Positions 42,959 through 43,213 of a stretch of DNA of 43,213 nt are shown here, in pieces; the first letter of the stretch is position 1, and each line of letters begins with the position of its first letter. The notes beneath the pieces were generated by a model that had not been told where the DNA came from, searched no databases, and saw nothing but the letters and a program-made list of their open reading frames with translations. Position numbers and translations under genes: made by a program. This stretch comes from Desulfovibrio sp. GTDB taxonomy: Bacteria > Desulfobacterota > Desulfovibrionia > Desulfovibrionales > Desulfovibrionaceae. The DNA is taken from positions 1 to 43,213 of the forward strand of contig JAISRC010000138.1 of NCBI GenBank assembly GCA_031273845.1, read 5' to 3'.

Positions 42959-42997
42959 GTCCACCTCAAAATACGTTGTTTCGCGTCGGGATTTGTG

Positions 42998-43125
42998 CTA
43001 GAGCAGATTGACATTGAAAATGTATATCTGCTCTGCAAGGATTTGCCGGCAAATCCTTGCCGCGGGATTGGAGCAGGCGGGCTGTGCACGCCGTAAGCGA
43101 CAATCTCAAGCGTAAAATGCTCTAG
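42998..43125 (+). repeat. Family A repeat, best-preserved copy
   Basis: 128 bp bounded by CTAGAGCA and TGCTCTAG. The first hairpin is AGAGCAGAT...ATCTGCTCT, the second a near-perfect palindrome GCAAGGATTTGCCGGCAAAT with CCTTGC, then GCGGGATTGGAGC, CGTAAGCGACAATCTCAAGC. The remaining 88 bases to the window end are AT-rich; GGAGTTTGTCGGACTTT directly after the repeat resembles the end of an IS but no transposase is in view. Confidence 0.85.
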
Positions 43126-43213
43126 GAGTTTGTCGGACTTTAAGCATGTATTTTCTGTAACATACTGATATTTTTATATATAGCAAATCCGATCAATGAA
43201 AGCCGTATATAAT

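Overview
The window looks like one 43.2 kb piece of the chromosome of a GC-rich, Gram-negative anaerobe, most likely a member of the Desulfovibrionaceae or a close relative. The reasons are LPS/Kdo and heptose genes, rubrerythrin, a LUD-domain protein, radical SAM proteins, a CheV chemotaxis adaptor and a type VI secretion (T6SS) module on one replicon with ParAB/parS. The assignment is inferred from gene content and style; no rRNA or ribosomal protein is present to confirm it. Large ORFs antisense to real genes are common here and are composition shadows.

Layout. (1) 1-4047: a sigma70-type promoter, two perfect 16-bp parS sites, parA, a parB with a long repeat-rich tail, and a heptose-phosphate kinase overlapping parB. 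(2) 4048-5971: an accessory patch with a truncated transposase, a terminator, a small outer-membrane-like protein, a 104-bp palindromic mobile element and the SRP RNA gene with its promoter. (3) 5972-12314 (minus): a TPR protein, a 1586-residue sensor-like protein that seems to have lost its phosphorelay residues, and kdsB. (4) 12477-18360: cutA with a PfkB-family sugar/nucleoside kinase, nth on the plus strand, then a tight minus-strand operon tlpA-like / GNAT / hpt / zinc-ribbon DUF3426 / radA. (5) 18361-24528: a repeat-dense spacer, then the T6SS sheath-tube-ATPase module tssB-tssC-hcp-clpV (minus). (6) 24529-32062: a long spacer, cheV, tRNA-Leu(UAA), and two minus-strand operons: UPF0173 / LUD / radical SAM, and unknown / glycosyltransferase / DHH phosphoesterase. 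(7) 32131-36832: a TrmN6-like methyltransferase, uvrA and an Rrf2 regulator (plus). (8) 37060-43213: glmS-MFS (minus), an unknown 140-residue protein and rubrerythrin (plus), a radical SAM protein (minus), and repeats.

The most unusual aspect is the density of dispersed structured repeats. At least four families (A to D below) and one further MITE with clear 10-bp target duplications sit in nearly every long spacer. Family B ends 14-15 nt before the start codons of three unrelated genes (parB, the 1586-residue sensor, uvrA), so it probably forms their 5' leaders. Other unusual features are the 12 octapeptide plus four 22-residue repeats appended to ParB, the catalytically degenerate sensor with a repeated PVRLIPR motif, and the T6SS sheath module lacking baseplate and membrane genes nearby.
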